In this document: positions 17,755 through 27,441 of the stretch, in pieces
Position numbering within the stretch: the first letter of the stretch is position 1
Layout: each line of letters begins with the position of its first letter
From: Williamsia sp.
Lineage (GTDB): Bacteria; Bacteroidota; Bacteroidia; Chitinophagales; Chitinophagaceae
Reading direction: 5' to 3'
Length of the DNA stretch: 64,000 nt
NCBI GenBank assembly: GCA_015069695.1
Contig: JADCRZ010000003.1
Location: 109,800 to 173,799, forward strand
Program-made: the position numbers and the translations under genes
The notes under the pieces: model-generated
What the model saw: only the letters and a program-made list of their open reading frames with translations
What the model was told of the DNA's origin: nothing
The model's database searches: none

Positions 17755-20700
17755 ATGTTTAGCGGAGCTGATAAGACAGTGAAGCAAGCTTTTGCTGCTG
17801 TTCAGCAGCGGACAACTGCTGCTGCTTTTTTCAGAAAGGCAGCAGAAGGCGAATCTTTTTTTGCACCCAAACAAAATGCTGGTTTCTTCGGCTCCCCTGT
17901 TCAAGCCAAGCTCACGGTGAGCTCACCCGATGATCCGCAGGAAAAGGAAGCCGATGCGGTCGCGGAAAAGGTCATGCGCATGCCGGAGCCCCTTGCGGCA
18001 GCGCCGGAAACAAGAGGCAATAAGGAAGAAAAATTGCATCGCAAGGAAGAGGAACAAGTAGAGACAAAATTGCAACCGGCACCTGCCGGCCATATTCAAG
18101 CAAAGCAGGAACCAGCGCAGTTGCAGGCCAAAGCCTGTTCCTGCGATGCGGGTGATGAACGAACCCATGTCCACAAGAAGACACAGGCAGATGTTGCGGG
18201 AACAACAGAACAAACCGGCCGTGCTGCCATCGCTTTATATCCATCGGATGTTAAACAGGAGAGTGGCCGGGGACCACCGATGCGTTCTCCCCCGTTCGAG
18301 CAAACACTGGCAAGTTCCAAGGGCGCAGGCACCGCCCTCCCTCCTTCTACCCGCCAGTTCATGGAAAGCCGCTTTGGCGCTGATTTCTCTGCCGTACGCA
18401 TCCACACCGGTGCACAAGCCCACCACTTGAGCCGCAGCGTACAGGCACAGGCATTTGCCCACGGTGCAGACATTTATTTCAACCACGGCAAGTACGCTCC
18501 CGATAGTGCCGAGGGCAAGGGTTTGCTTGCCCATGAGCTGACCCATACCATTCAGCAGGGTGCTGCCAAACCGCTGTCCTCCCCTGCTGCTTCCACGCAT
18601 GTGGCCACCACTTCTGTTTCCAGGAAGGCTCGCAAGCCACTCAGCTCTCCTGATGCACCTGCTGCCAGCAGCTCTTTAGCTGCTTCTATCCAGCGCAGCC
18701 CTGCCACGGCTACCCTGCTGCAGCCCAAACGCATCAGCTCCCCCCAAGCTGATCCTGCTTTCCTGGCCCAAACCACTAAAGTAAAAGCTACTGCACAGCA
18801 AGCAAAAAAGCACCCCCCCGCTGCAAAAAAAGCAGCCGACGCCCAGTCCGCCGCCAAACCGCCCGCCAACGAAAAACAAAGCAAGGCCAAGGACAAACAA
18901 GCCGAACAGCTCGACCAGCAACAACCTGATCCCTTCAACGAAGCCGCCTTCAAAGCTGCCCTGCGACAAAAGATCCAGGCCCTGCAGCTCAGCACCCTCC
19001 AAGAAGCTGAAGACTTCAAGCGCTCCAACAAAGCCGCTTCTCTCAAAGGTGACATGGCATCCCAGGTCACCAGCGAAAAGGACCACGCTGCAGCTCCCAT
19101 CGACTCCAAGGTCAAGCAAGAACCCCCCACCGCCTCCATGCAGGGCAAGCCCGTAGGGCCCGATCCTTCCCCGGAGAAAACACCCTCCTCTCCTTCCATC
19201 GATGCCACCCAGGCTGCACCCAAAGCCGTCCCTGCAGAAGATGTTTCCTTGAACAAAGAAAGCCAAAGCCTCGACGCACAGATGAAGCAGGCCAAGGTCA
19301 CAGACCAGCAGCTCGCCAGATCAAACGAACCCAAGTTCACCAGTGCACTGGACAGCAAAAAACAAGCGCAGCAGGACTGCCACCAAAGACCTGGTCAGTT
19401 CCGCAAAGAAGAAAAAGCCCTGCTCAACGCAGCCCAGCTCTCGGCTGCCTCCACCGGCAAAGCAGGACTGGCTGCCCTGGCCGCCACACACAAGCAAAAA
19501 GCTGGCGGCGTGCTCGACAAACAGCAACACGCAAAAGCAAAGGACGAAGCCGACCGGGCCAAGGTAGCCAGTGACATAGAAGCTAAGTTCAATGCCACCA
19601 AAGCCGATGTGGAAGCCCTTCTCTCCAGGCTCGACACAGACGCCGCCGCCCTCTTCGACCAGGGCATTGCTGCTGCTACCCGCCTCTTTGAAGATTATGT
19701 GGACCGCGAAGTGCACCACTACAAGGTAGAGCGATACCTCAACCGGCTGGGTGGTTCCCTGCTCTGGGCCAAGGACCTGCTGCTGGGCATGCCCGATGAG
19801 GTCAACGAGATCTATGTACGGGGCAAACAGCTCTATGTCTCGGCCATGGACAAGCTCATCGATCAGGTAGCTAAGCTGGTGGTCACACAACTCAATGCCG
19901 CCAAGAAGCGCATCAACCAGGGCAAGCAGCAGATCAAGGGTTATGTAGAGAGCCTGCCCAAAAACCTGCAGCAGATCGGAGCTGAGGCGGCCCGGAACAT
20001 ACAAGCCAAGTTCAGCGAGCTGGAGCAAGGCGTCAACAGCAAGCAAACGGAGCTCATCGACAGCCTGGCAGCCAAGTACAAGGCAGGGCTGGAGAGTGTG
20101 GACAAGAAGATGGCCGAGATGAAGGAAGCCAACAAAGGGTTGGTGAGCAAGGCCGTGGATGCCATCAGGGAGGTCATTGATGCCATCATCGAGTTCAAGA
20201 ACATGCTGCTGAACGTGCTGGCAAGAGCAGCCGCAGCCATAGAGCTGATCATAGAAGACCCGATCGGCTTTCTGGGCAACCTGGTAGCGGGTGTGAAAGC
20301 AGGCATACAGGGCTTTGTGAGCAACATAGGCCAGCACCTCAAGGCCGGGTTGATGGGCTGGTTGTTCGGAGAGCTGGGCAAGGCAGGCATACAGATGCCG
20401 GCGAGCTTTGATGCAAAAGAGATCATGTCCCTGGTGCTGCAGGTGCTGGGACTCACCTACGCCAACATCCGCAGCCGGGCGGTGGCCATTGTAGGAGAGC
20501 CGGTGGTAAAAGCGCTGGAGACAGCAGCCGAGGTGTTCATCATCATCCGCAATGAAGGCATAGCGGGGTTGTGGAGGTTCATCAAGGAAAAGGTGGAGCA
20601 GCTCAAGGATGCGGTGCTCGATGGCATCAAGCAGTTTGTGATCGAGAAGATCGTGGTAGCGGGCGTGACCTGGCTGGTGAGCATGCTCAATCCTGCTTCA

Positions 20701-22044
20701 GCGTTCATCAAGGCCTGCAAGATGATCTATGACGTGATCATGTTCTTTGTGACGCGGGGCAGCCAGATCATGGCGTTGGTCAATGCGGTGATCGATTCGG
20801 TGACGGCGATCGCCCAAGGTGCGATCGGGGTAGCAGCGAAGGCAGTGGAGAATGCGCTGGCCAAAGCGTTGCCGGTAGCGATCAGCTTTTTGGCGAGCTT
20901 GCTGGGACTGGGCGGCATCTCAGAGAAGATCAAGAGCATCATAGCCAGGATACAGGCGCCGGTGAATGCGGCCATAGACTGGGTGATCCACAAGGCAGTG
21001 GCGCTGGTCAAAGCTGCCGGCAAGCTGCTGGGCGGACTAGGCAAGGGCAAGGGGGACAAGAAGAAGGAGGAGGAGCACAGTCCGGAGAAGCAGGCTAAGA
21101 TAGATGCAGGAGTGTTGTTCATGAAGCAGGAAGAAGCCAGATACCTCAAGGAAGGCAAGATCAGCAAGGAAGATGCCGACAAGGTAGCAGCAGCCGTGAA
21201 GAGCAACCATGCCGTGTTCAGCTCCTTTACTGCTAAAGAAGTGGGAACAAAGATCCAGTTTGTATATACCGCCAGTCCGCTAACGGTAGCCGATGAACGC
21301 GAAGCAGACAAACCCACACTGCCAGACGGTTTTACGGTGGGCACCTATATAAAAGCGGGTGATGTATTTTACCAGATCGGTGCGATCGAGAAAGAGGTCG
21401 TGGAAATCCGCAATGCTAAAACAAAGGTGATCAGGCGGCAGAAAATGGAATCGGCCGTGAAAGACATCCAGGATAAGAAATATGTGAAAGCCACAGACGA
21501 TGAGATCAAGGAGCTGCAGGAGAGCGAGTTTCCGGAAGAAAGAAAACTTCCTTCTGTTGTTAACGGAGACGTGCTGCGCGATCACTATGAAAGCTTTGGC
21601 TGGCAGTCTTTCAGCGCCGGTGAAAGATCCCGCGAAGTGCCCAACATTGTAGCCGAAGTTCAGCGGGTGCAGGCGCTCACCGACCCTGCCGCACAACAAA
21701 CCCAATGGGATAACCTGAAGAAAAAGGGATGGGTAGCAAAAGGCGCTACACCCGGCCATTACAATCCTTCCGCACAGGAATACCAGACCGACCATGAGCC
21801 TGATCTTTCCCTGCGCTGGAACAATGGAGGCGGCAGAAACGGCGACGACGGCTACAGAAAAATCCAGCTTACCGCACCGCAAACCAATGTGGTAGAAAAA
21901 GCCTGGAACTTATCCAAATCAAAACACAACTATATCCTGTCTGTGCAGAGAGGCTTCAGCAGCGCTAAGTTGGATTCTCCTCCCAAATCAAAAACAATCA
22001 AAGGACAGCCTTACCTTGACAAAAACAACCAGCCGCTTAAATAA
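17755..22044 (+). CDS. Large DUF4157 (eCIS core) protein, probable effector/toxin carrier
   Basis: 1429 residues. Residues about 50-76 carry the lead motif of this family (PVQAKLTVSSPDDPQEKEAD). The DUF4157 domain (about 195-270) follows, with RFGADFSAVRIHTG, FAHGADIYFNHGKYAP and the metalloprotease-like HELTH at 260-264. Residues about 330-560 are low-complexity Lys/Gln/Pro/Ala. Residues about 600-1105 are long amphipathic and hydrophobic helices (GFLGNLVAGVKAGIQGFV, VAISFLASLLGLGG) that could insert into membranes. A basic/acidic linker precedes a globular C-terminus (about 1120-1429). The end contains YQTDHEPDLSLRWNNGG, then N and WN-KS-HN positions, which recalls HNH/His-Me nuclease toxins; this is inference only. 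DUF4157 proteins are known eCIS cargo. Confidence 0.8.
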   Translation: MFSGADKTVKQAFAAVQQRTTAAAFFRKAAEGESFFAPKQNAGFFGSPVQAKLTVSSPDDPQEKEADAVAEKVMRMPEPLAAAPETRGNKEEKLHRKEEEQVETKLQPAPAGHIQAKQEPAQLQAKACSCDAGDERTHVHKKTQADVAGTTEQTGRAAIALYPSDVKQESGRGPPMRSPPFEQTLASSKGAGTALPPSTRQFMESRFGADFSAVRIHTGAQAHHLSRSVQAQAFAHGADIYFNHGKYAPDSAEGKGLLAHELTHTIQQGAAKPLSSPAASTHVATTSVSRKARKPLSSPDAPAASSSLAASIQRSPATATLLQPKRISSPQADPAFLAQTTKVKATAQQAKKHPPAAKKAADAQSAAKPPANEKQSKAKDKQAEQLDQQQPDPFNEAAFKAALRQKIQALQLSTLQEAEDFKRSNKAASLKGDMASQVTSEKDHAAAPIDSKVKQEPPTASMQGKPVGPDPSPEKTPSSPSIDATQAAPKAVPAEDVSLNKESQSLDAQMKQAKVTDQQLARSNEPKFTSALDSKKQAQQDCHQRPGQFRKEEKALLNAAQLSAASTGKAGLAALAATHKQKAGGVLDKQQHAKAKDEADRAKVASDIEAKFNATKADVEALLSRLDTDAAALFDQGIAAATRLFEDYVDREVHHYKVERYLNRLGGSLLWAKDLLLGMPDEVNEIYVRGKQLYVSAMDKLIDQVAKLVVTQLNAAKKRINQGKQQIKGYVESLPKNLQQIGAEAARNIQAKFSELEQGVNSKQTELIDSLAAKYKAGLESVDKKMAEMKEANKGLVSKAVDAIREVIDAIIEFKNMLLNVLARAAAAIELIIEDPIGFLGNLVAGVKAGIQGFVSNIGQHLKAGLMGWLFGELGKAGIQMPASFDAKEIMSLVLQVLGLTYANIRSRAVAIVGEPVVKALETAAEVFIIIRNEGIAGLWRFIKEKVEQLKDAVLDGIKQFVIEKIVVAGVTWLVSMLNPASAFIKACKMIYDVIMFFVTRGSQIMALVNAVIDSVTAIAQGAIGVAAKAVENALAKALPVAISFLASLLGLGGISEKIKSIIARIQAPVNAAIDWVIHKAVALVKAAGKLLGGLGKGKGDKKKEEEHSPEKQAKIDAGVLFMKQEEARYLKEGKISKEDADKVAAAVKSNHAVFSSFTAKEVGTKIQFVYTASPLTVADEREADKPTLPDGFTVGTYIKAGDVFYQIGAIEKEVVEIRNAKTKVIRRQKMESAVKDIQDKKYVKATDDEIKELQESEFPEERKLPSVVNGDVLRDHYESFGWQSFSAGERSREVPNIVAEVQRVQALTDPAAQQTQWDNLKKKGWVAKGATPGHYNPSAQEYQTDHEPDLSLRWNNGGGRNGDDGYRKIQLTAPQTNVVEKAWNLSKSKHNYILSVQRGFSSAKLDSPPKSKTIKGQPYLDKNNQPLK

Positions 22045-22105
22045 TACTAAATTGAATGAGCTGGTATGGCATGCATCGTAGACCCACCCCTGCCGTCGTG
22101 TGTTT

Positions 22106-22113
22106 TACGTTTG
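22106..22113 (+). promoter_or_regulatory. Candidate -7 element TACGTTTG
   Basis: An exact TAnnTTTG lies 57 bases before the WD40 protein start, giving a leader of about 50 bases. No TTG -33 element is seen at the usual spacing, so support is partial. If real, the WD40 and AAA+ genes could be expressed separately from the effector gene. Confidence 0.3.
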
Positions 22114-22170
22114 CATTTCATTTACCCCCTTCTCATAACTGCACACCAACAAATTCAAATTGGTATAACT

Positions 22171-23160
22171 ATGAAATCGGATAAGATCAAGATCAACATC
22201 AATCATTCCTTGCCCATCATTGCCATGGACGCAAACGCCGGGAGCACGCTGCTGGCAGTTTCACAACAAGGAGCAACAGAGAAGGACCCGATTCTAACAC
22301 TGATCGATCTTAAGACCAGGAAAGAGATCCACATCATAGAACACTATGATCTTAATTCCATCCCCTCCCTGGCTTTCAGCCATACACAGGACCTGCTGCT
22401 ATATTCTAAAAATGATGAACAGGTAGAGATATTCGACCTGAAAAAAAGATCCATCACCGACAGCATAGTAACGAGCCGGAACAGAAAGATCAGGTGTGCA
22501 AAATCTTCGGGCAAGGTGGTTCTGAGTGGAACCGCTACCGAGGTATGGGATGCGGGAAACACGACCTTGCTATGGCGGGAAGACAAATACAAGGCCTTTC
22601 AGCAGCATGGGCCCGTAAGTACAAAAGACATCAAGGCAAGCTGGGATCCGGCTGCTGCCAGCCGGCAGGCATTTATCAGTCAGCCGGCCGCAGCTTGTTT
22701 TTTCGATCATGACAAAAAGATCTTGTATGCGGGCGTGAACGAGCCCAAGATCTTTGTGTATGATCTTCAGGATAAATCGTTAGCCCCCCTGTTGCACGAC
22801 GGGCCATTTCAATGCAATGACCTTAAACTTAGCCGGGATGAAAAATACCTGTGCAGCCTCAACCAGGTTCCGGCCGGCCTGTTTGTCTGGAACCTGGCAA
22901 CAAAGGAAAGAGCAGCCCGGCAGCATGCAAATGAAAAAGAAGCCCCCTCCTCAGCCATTGATTTCCATCCCACAAAAAATATATTGGCCATCGGTTCTGC
23001 CACCGGCTATTTAACCCTGTTAGATATAGAACAGGAAAAGGTCCTGTTCTCCGAGTGCATCCATGATACAAAGATCAGCCAGCTGCTCTTTGTAAATGAG
23101 GGCCGCCATGTAATCACTGCATCCATGAGCGGGGAATTGCTGTTGACAGAGATCTCCTAA
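22171..23160 (+). CDS. WD40-like beta-propeller protein in eCIS locus
   Basis: 329 residues from the ATG at 22171. Repeated units with the WD40-like plan are visible, for example LAFSHTQDLLLYSKNDEQVE, LKLSRDEKYLCSLNQ...LFVWNLATKER, IDFHPTKNILAIGSATGYLT and LLFVNEGRHVITASMSGELL. Six to seven blades are expected. There is no signal peptide or membrane segment, so it acts in the cytoplasm or rides with the particle. It follows the DUF4157 gene by 126 bp and precedes the AAA+ ATPase. Possible roles are a protein-binding scaffold for loading, or protection against the effector; neither is shown by sequence. Confidence 0.75.
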   Translation: MKSDKIKININHSLPIIAMDANAGSTLLAVSQQGATEKDPILTLIDLKTRKEIHIIEHYDLNSIPSLAFSHTQDLLLYSKNDEQVEIFDLKKRSITDSIVTSRNRKIRCAKSSGKVVLSGTATEVWDAGNTTLLWREDKYKAFQQHGPVSTKDIKASWDPAAASRQAFISQPAAACFFDHDKKILYAGVNEPKIFVYDLQDKSLAPLLHDGPFQCNDLKLSRDEKYLCSLNQVPAGLFVWNLATKERAARQHANEKEAPSSAIDFHPTKNILAIGSATGYLTLLDIEQEKVLFSECIHDTKISQLLFVNEGRHVITASMSGELLLTEIS

Positions 23161-23248
23161 AATAAGTTCTCCCTTTGTCGAACGGCTGTTCGCCGGGCAG
23201 CCTGAATTGCGATTAAGTAAAAAAGATAATCTAATTTTATTGCCGTTC

Positions 23249-24604
23249 ATGCTCCACGCCATCCACACCAACATTGCGCCTCAACACGCACTGGAAACCG
23301 CCCTTGGTTCCCTGCGGCAGCTGATCGTACAACGCATGCAGGCTTACTTCAACAACCAGTCTTTCGATTTCACGACGGTTGCCCGGGAAGCATTCAGCAG
23401 AACCTCCCTGCAGGAAACCGTGCAAAAATTTATTCCGCAGGTAAGCCTGTCCGAGGAATGGGTGGTACTGATGCTGGCCATTGCGCCCCATATCCAGCCC
23501 AACTTTTTTGAATCTATTATAGCGGAACACCTGCCCAATGGCGGCGACTTCCCGGAATTTGGCGGGGTAAAAGGAACAGCCCACCGGGGTATGCTGCCCA
23601 CGGGAGAAACAGCCCAGTTTATTGTTGCCGGCAACGACATCGAGGCCCGCCTGGCTGTGCTGGCCCTTTTTGAAGAGCCCCATTTTTTTTACCGCAACGA
23701 CATCATCTGGCTCGAAGCAGTCAAAGAAGGCGAACCGTTTATGAGCGGCCGCATCATCCTGGCACCTGAATGGGTCAACTTCCTGCTCACAGGCAGGGAG
23801 ATCAAACCCAAGTTCAGTGCAGACTTCCCGGCCAAGCTGGTACAAACCAAAATGGAATGGAGCGACCTGGTGCTGCATTCCTTTACAGCCGAACAGATTG
23901 AAGATGTAAAACGCTGGTTTTATTTTCATGCCGAACTGGAAAAGGATGAAAACCTGTCGCGCAAAATCAACCGGGGCTACCGCGTGCTTTTTCACGGGCC
24001 GCCCGGCACGGGCAAAACACTCACGGCAGGGCTCATGGGCAAAGAGTTTGGCAAGGATGTATACCGGGTCGATCTGTCGCAGATCGTATCCAAATACATT
24101 GGCGAAACAGAAAAAAACCTAAGCAAGATATTCGACAGGGCAGAGCACAAGGACTGGATCCTTTTCTTTGATGAAGCAGATGCCTTGTTCGGCAAGCGCA
24201 CCAATGTGCAAAGCTCGCACGACAAATACGCCAACCAGGAAGTTTCTTTTCTGCTGCAGCGGGTAGAAGACTTTCATGGATTGCTGATCCTGGCTTCCAA
24301 TTTCAAATCAAATATGGACGAAGCTTTTCTGCGCCGCTTTCACTCCATCGTTCATTTTCCGATGCCCAATGCACAGGAGCGGCTCAAGCTCTGGAAACAA
24401 TCGCTGCCTGCTTCCCTCCGCCAGCAGGGCAAGCTTGAGCTGATGCAGCTGGCCGAAGCGCATGAGATCAGCGGTGCTTCTATCGTGAACATCGTTCAGT
24501 ACGCAGCCCTCCGGGCGCTCAGCCGGGAAGACAAAGCGCTTACCCACGAAGACCTGCTCCTGGGCATCAAGCGAGAATTGCGCAAGGAAGAAAAGTCGAC
24601 CTAG
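23249..24604 (+). CDS. AAA+ ATPase, Afp15/Pvc15-like
   Basis: 451 residues from the ATG at 23249; an in-frame TTG at 23207 is less likely. The N-terminal half (1-220) is family specific. The AAA+ domain has Walker A GPPGTGKT (250-257), Walker B LFFDEAD, a sensor/second region LLILASNFKSNMDEAFLRRF with the arginine finger pair, and VHFPMP. Afp15/Pvc15 ATPases are conserved in eCIS loci; PVC15 has been linked to loading of cargo into the tube. Here it is the last gene before a 750-bp gap and directly follows the cargo-like and WD40 genes, which fits that role. Confidence 0.92.
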   Translation: MLHAIHTNIAPQHALETALGSLRQLIVQRMQAYFNNQSFDFTTVAREAFSRTSLQETVQKFIPQVSLSEEWVVLMLAIAPHIQPNFFESIIAEHLPNGGDFPEFGGVKGTAHRGMLPTGETAQFIVAGNDIEARLAVLALFEEPHFFYRNDIIWLEAVKEGEPFMSGRIILAPEWVNFLLTGREIKPKFSADFPAKLVQTKMEWSDLVLHSFTAEQIEDVKRWFYFHAELEKDENLSRKINRGYRVLFHGPPGTGKTLTAGLMGKEFGKDVYRVDLSQIVSKYIGETEKNLSKIFDRAEHKDWILFFDEADALFGKRTNVQSSHDKYANQEVSFLLQRVEDFHGLLILASNFKSNMDEAFLRRFHSIVHFPMPNAQERLKLWKQSLPASLRQQGKLELMQLAEAHEISGASIVNIVQYAALRALSREDKALTHEDLLLGIKRELRKEEKST

Positions 24605-25354
24605 CCTCTGCTTTCTGCAATTGGCCAGGAAGCCATGGCCTCAGTTTGCAGGCAGGTCGCATGTCCTGCAGCATGCAAAAACTTTTTTACGGGTTTTGAA
24701 ATTTAATTGTGATATTTATAAAACGTTGCTTGTAGTGTATTGGCAATGTGTCTGATCTTTCTGGCTTTTACGAACCTGACCTGTTATAAACCTTTTCCCG
24801 GAAGCTCCTGTTCTCAAGCACGTAACCCATCCAGTATCTGTACCTATTTTTCAAACAAAACCAATTTCTATGTGATCTGAAAATCCCGGTTAAACCCTTG
24901 TTGCTTGTATGCTTTTTCTAACGCTTTGTGTACATTAGCCCAGTATAAAACCACCGTACCAACGACGAGTCTCCCTATCGACAGAGAACAGAGGTTAAGA
25001 ACCATCCACTGATGGGTAGCATTCAGCCCATTCGTTCAGAAGAAACTTTCCTGTAACAAGCTTCCTGGTATTAATTCTTTGTTACCACAGTTATGGGCAC
25101 ACGAATATCAATAACAGACAATAATTTGCAGCAGCATCGCCCCGGTGAATAGAGTTCTGTGATGAGCTGCCAGTATCTTCATCAATAACCCTGTATGAAC
25201 ATCCCGAACAACACCCTTGCCGGATACAATAGTTCATGATCCCTGGACTCCTTCAACACAATACAGAAAAAACTTGTCCGTGTGTGTTGACCCCTCTCTT
25301 ATTTCTACGACAAACAGCTTTAACCTACCTCAATTCATCACTAAATAATCAAAA
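24605..25354. other. 750-bp gene-free region before the sheath operon
   Basis: No credible gene is found on either strand. This is the longest gap in the injection locus and must contain the start of the structural operon. A near-match to the -7 consensus (ATAATTTG around 25116-25123) and a 7-bp stem GTAACAA (25053-25059) / TTGTTAC (25079-25085) are present, but no exact TAnnTTTG was found. A long regulated leader is possible. Confidence 0.45.
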
Positions 25355-26950
25355 ATGGCAACGTACAAAACACCTGGTGTGTATGTTGAAGAAATCACCA
25401 CCTTACCACCTTCCGTAGCAGAAGTAGAAACAGCCATCCCTGCCTTCATGGGTTTTACAGAAACAGGAGCCCGGAACCTTCCCAGGCGCATCACCTCCCT
25501 GGTTGAATACACCGAATACTTCGGGGGCGCCGAAAGCGAAAAGAACATTTCTGTGACCGTTGAAAAAACAGCCGGCGGCACCCTGGACGCACGGGTGGTA
25601 GACGTGAAGATAGACCCGCTGACCAAATCAAAAAATGTGATGTACTATGCGCTGCAACTTTACTTTGCCAATGGCGGCGGCCCCTGCTACATCATACCAA
25701 CCGGCAATTTTGCCGACAGCGTAAACAATCCCAAAGACGCCTACAGCGATGCCCTGCGTGCTTCTTCCAAAGAAGACGAACCCACCCTCCTTCTTTTCCC
25801 CGACGCACCCTTACTGCTGAATGCAGCCGATTACTATAGCCTCATGAACGATGCGCTGGCAGAATGCTCCAGGCTGGGCGACCGCTTTGCCATCATCGAC
25901 GTGATGAATGTTGGCGGCGATCCGCACGCATCCGTAGCCCAGTTCAGACAATCGATCTCAGCCAACCTGGGCGACATCAAGTATGGTGCAGCCTACTATC
26001 CTTATCTCAATACCAATCTCAACTACAGATACGCACCCGAAGAGGTAAGCGTACTGATAGCCGGTGATGATACAGCCGCCCGCAATGTAATCGACAGCCA
26101 GGATGCCGCTGCCGCCGCACGCAGGGATGCAGATGCAGCCCGGGCAGAAGCCGACAAGCAAAAAGCAGCCGCAGGCGCTGAAGGCGCTGATGCCGCCACC
26201 AAAAAAGCAGCGACTGATGCCGGTAAAAATGCCGATGCCCTGGAAGCAAAAGCAAAAGATGCACAGTCCAAGGCTGATGCCGCTTCCAAAGCCGTGACCC
26301 AGCAAAAATGGGCCGATCAGAACAACGCCCTCCAGAACCAGATCAGAAAAATAATCGGCACCCTGGGCGTACAGCTCCCGCCCAGCGCCGCCGTGGCCGG
26401 GGTTTATGCTGCCACCGACAGCACCCGCGGCGTATGGAAAGCACCCGCCAACGTAAGCTTGAACTATGTTGTTTCTACGGCCGCCAAAGTGACCGACGAC
26501 GACCAGCGCGACATGAACATTGATGTAACCGCCGGCAAATCGGTCAATGCCATCCGCGCTTTTGTAGGCATGGGCACAAAGATCTGGGGCTCCAGAACGC
26601 TGGCCGGCAACGACAACGAATGGCGCTATGTCAACGTCCGCCGCTTCTTCAACATGGTGGAAGAATCTGTCAAAAAATCAACCTACTGGGCCGTGTTTGA
26701 GCCCAATGACATCAACACCTGGACAAGGGTGCGCGCCATGATCGAGAATTACCTGATGCTGAAATGGAAAGACGGCGCCCTGGCCGGTGCCAAGCCGGAT
26801 GATTCTTATTTTGTACGGGTAGGACTGGGGCAAACCATGTCTCCGGTTGATGTACTGGAAGGCAGAATGATTGTGGAAATCGGCATGGCTGCAGTAAGGC
26901 CCGCTGAATTTATTATCCTGCGCTTCTCCCACTTCATGCAAAAATCATAA
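25355..26950 (+). CDS. Contractile tail sheath protein
   Basis: 531 residues. The start MATYKTPGVYVEEITTLPPS and the end (SYFVRVGLGQTMSPVDVLEG, VEIGMAAVRPAEFIILRFSH) are typical of phage/eCIS sheath proteins (Afp2-4/Pvc2-4). The sheath surrounds the tube and contracts to drive it into a target. Residues about 250-330 hold an Ala/Asp/Lys-rich segment predicted to be a long helix or coiled coil (DAAAAARRDADAARAEADKQ...), inserted between the two halves of the sheath fold. Only one sheath gene exists, against three in AFP and PVC. It is the first gene of the structural operon, 44 bp ahead of tube 1. Confidence 0.95.
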   Translation: MATYKTPGVYVEEITTLPPSVAEVETAIPAFMGFTETGARNLPRRITSLVEYTEYFGGAESEKNISVTVEKTAGGTLDARVVDVKIDPLTKSKNVMYYALQLYFANGGGPCYIIPTGNFADSVNNPKDAYSDALRASSKEDEPTLLLFPDAPLLLNAADYYSLMNDALAECSRLGDRFAIIDVMNVGGDPHASVAQFRQSISANLGDIKYGAAYYPYLNTNLNYRYAPEEVSVLIAGDDTAARNVIDSQDAAAAARRDADAARAEADKQKAAAGAEGADAATKKAATDAGKNADALEAKAKDAQSKADAASKAVTQQKWADQNNALQNQIRKIIGTLGVQLPPSAAVAGVYAATDSTRGVWKAPANVSLNYVVSTAAKVTDDDQRDMNIDVTAGKSVNAIRAFVGMGTKIWGSRTLAGNDNEWRYVNVRRFFNMVEESVKKSTYWAVFEPNDINTWTRVRAMIENYLMLKWKDGALAGAKPDDSYFVRVGLGQTMSPVDVLEGRMIVEIGMAAVRPAEFIILRFSHFMQKS

Positions 26951-26994
26951 CCACGTACCCCTCTTAACAATAACACCTATTTAAATTACACCAT

Positions 26995-27426
26995 ATGGCA
27001 GTTTATCCAGTTCCTGTGTTTCACTTTAAAGTGGAATGGAAAGGTAAAAATGTAGGTTTTTCAGAAGCATCCGGTTTAACCCAGGAAGTTCAGATGATTG
27101 AATACCGCGACGGCAACAGCCCGGACTACTCAACCATCAAAATGCCGGGATTGCGCAAATTCAACAACATCACCCTGAAGCGGGGCATCGCCAAAGGCGA
27201 CAACGACTTCTTTAAATGGCTCAATACCGTGAAGCTAAACACCATCGAGCGCAGGGATCTGACGATCAGCCTGCTCAACGAAAACCATGAACCCGTAATG
27301 GTCTGGAAAGCGCACAACTGCTTTCCGGTAAAAGTAGAAGGTCCCGGCTTAAAAGCCAATGGAAATGAAGTGGCCATCGAATCGATCGAAATTGCCCATG
27401 AAGGCATCGTGATACAGAACGACTAA
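26995..27426 (+). CDS. Tail tube protein 1 (Afp1/Pvc1-like)
   Basis: 143 residues. The family blocks are VPVFHFKVEWKG-like start, FSEASGLTQEVQMIEYRDG, LRKFNNITLKRGIAKGDNDF, ERRDLTISLLNENHEPVMVW and a final strand VAIESIEIAHEGI, matching the gp19-like/Hcp-fold tube proteins. These stack as hexameric rings to form the inner tube. It is probably the main tube subunit. A strong hairpin follows the stop codon, before tube 2. Confidence 0.94.
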   Translation: MAVYPVPVFHFKVEWKGKNVGFSEASGLTQEVQMIEYRDGNSPDYSTIKMPGLRKFNNITLKRGIAKGDNDFFKWLNTVKLNTIERRDLTISLLNENHEPVMVWKAHNCFPVKVEGPGLKANGNEVAIESIEIAHEGIVIQND

Positions 27427-27441
27427 TCGCTTGTAAGCATT

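Noticed and set aside
19321..20337. Long antisense open frame (338 codons) inside the DUF4157 gene
   Set aside because: It mirrors the codon bias of the sense gene, has no domain, and the sense strand has clear family motifs.
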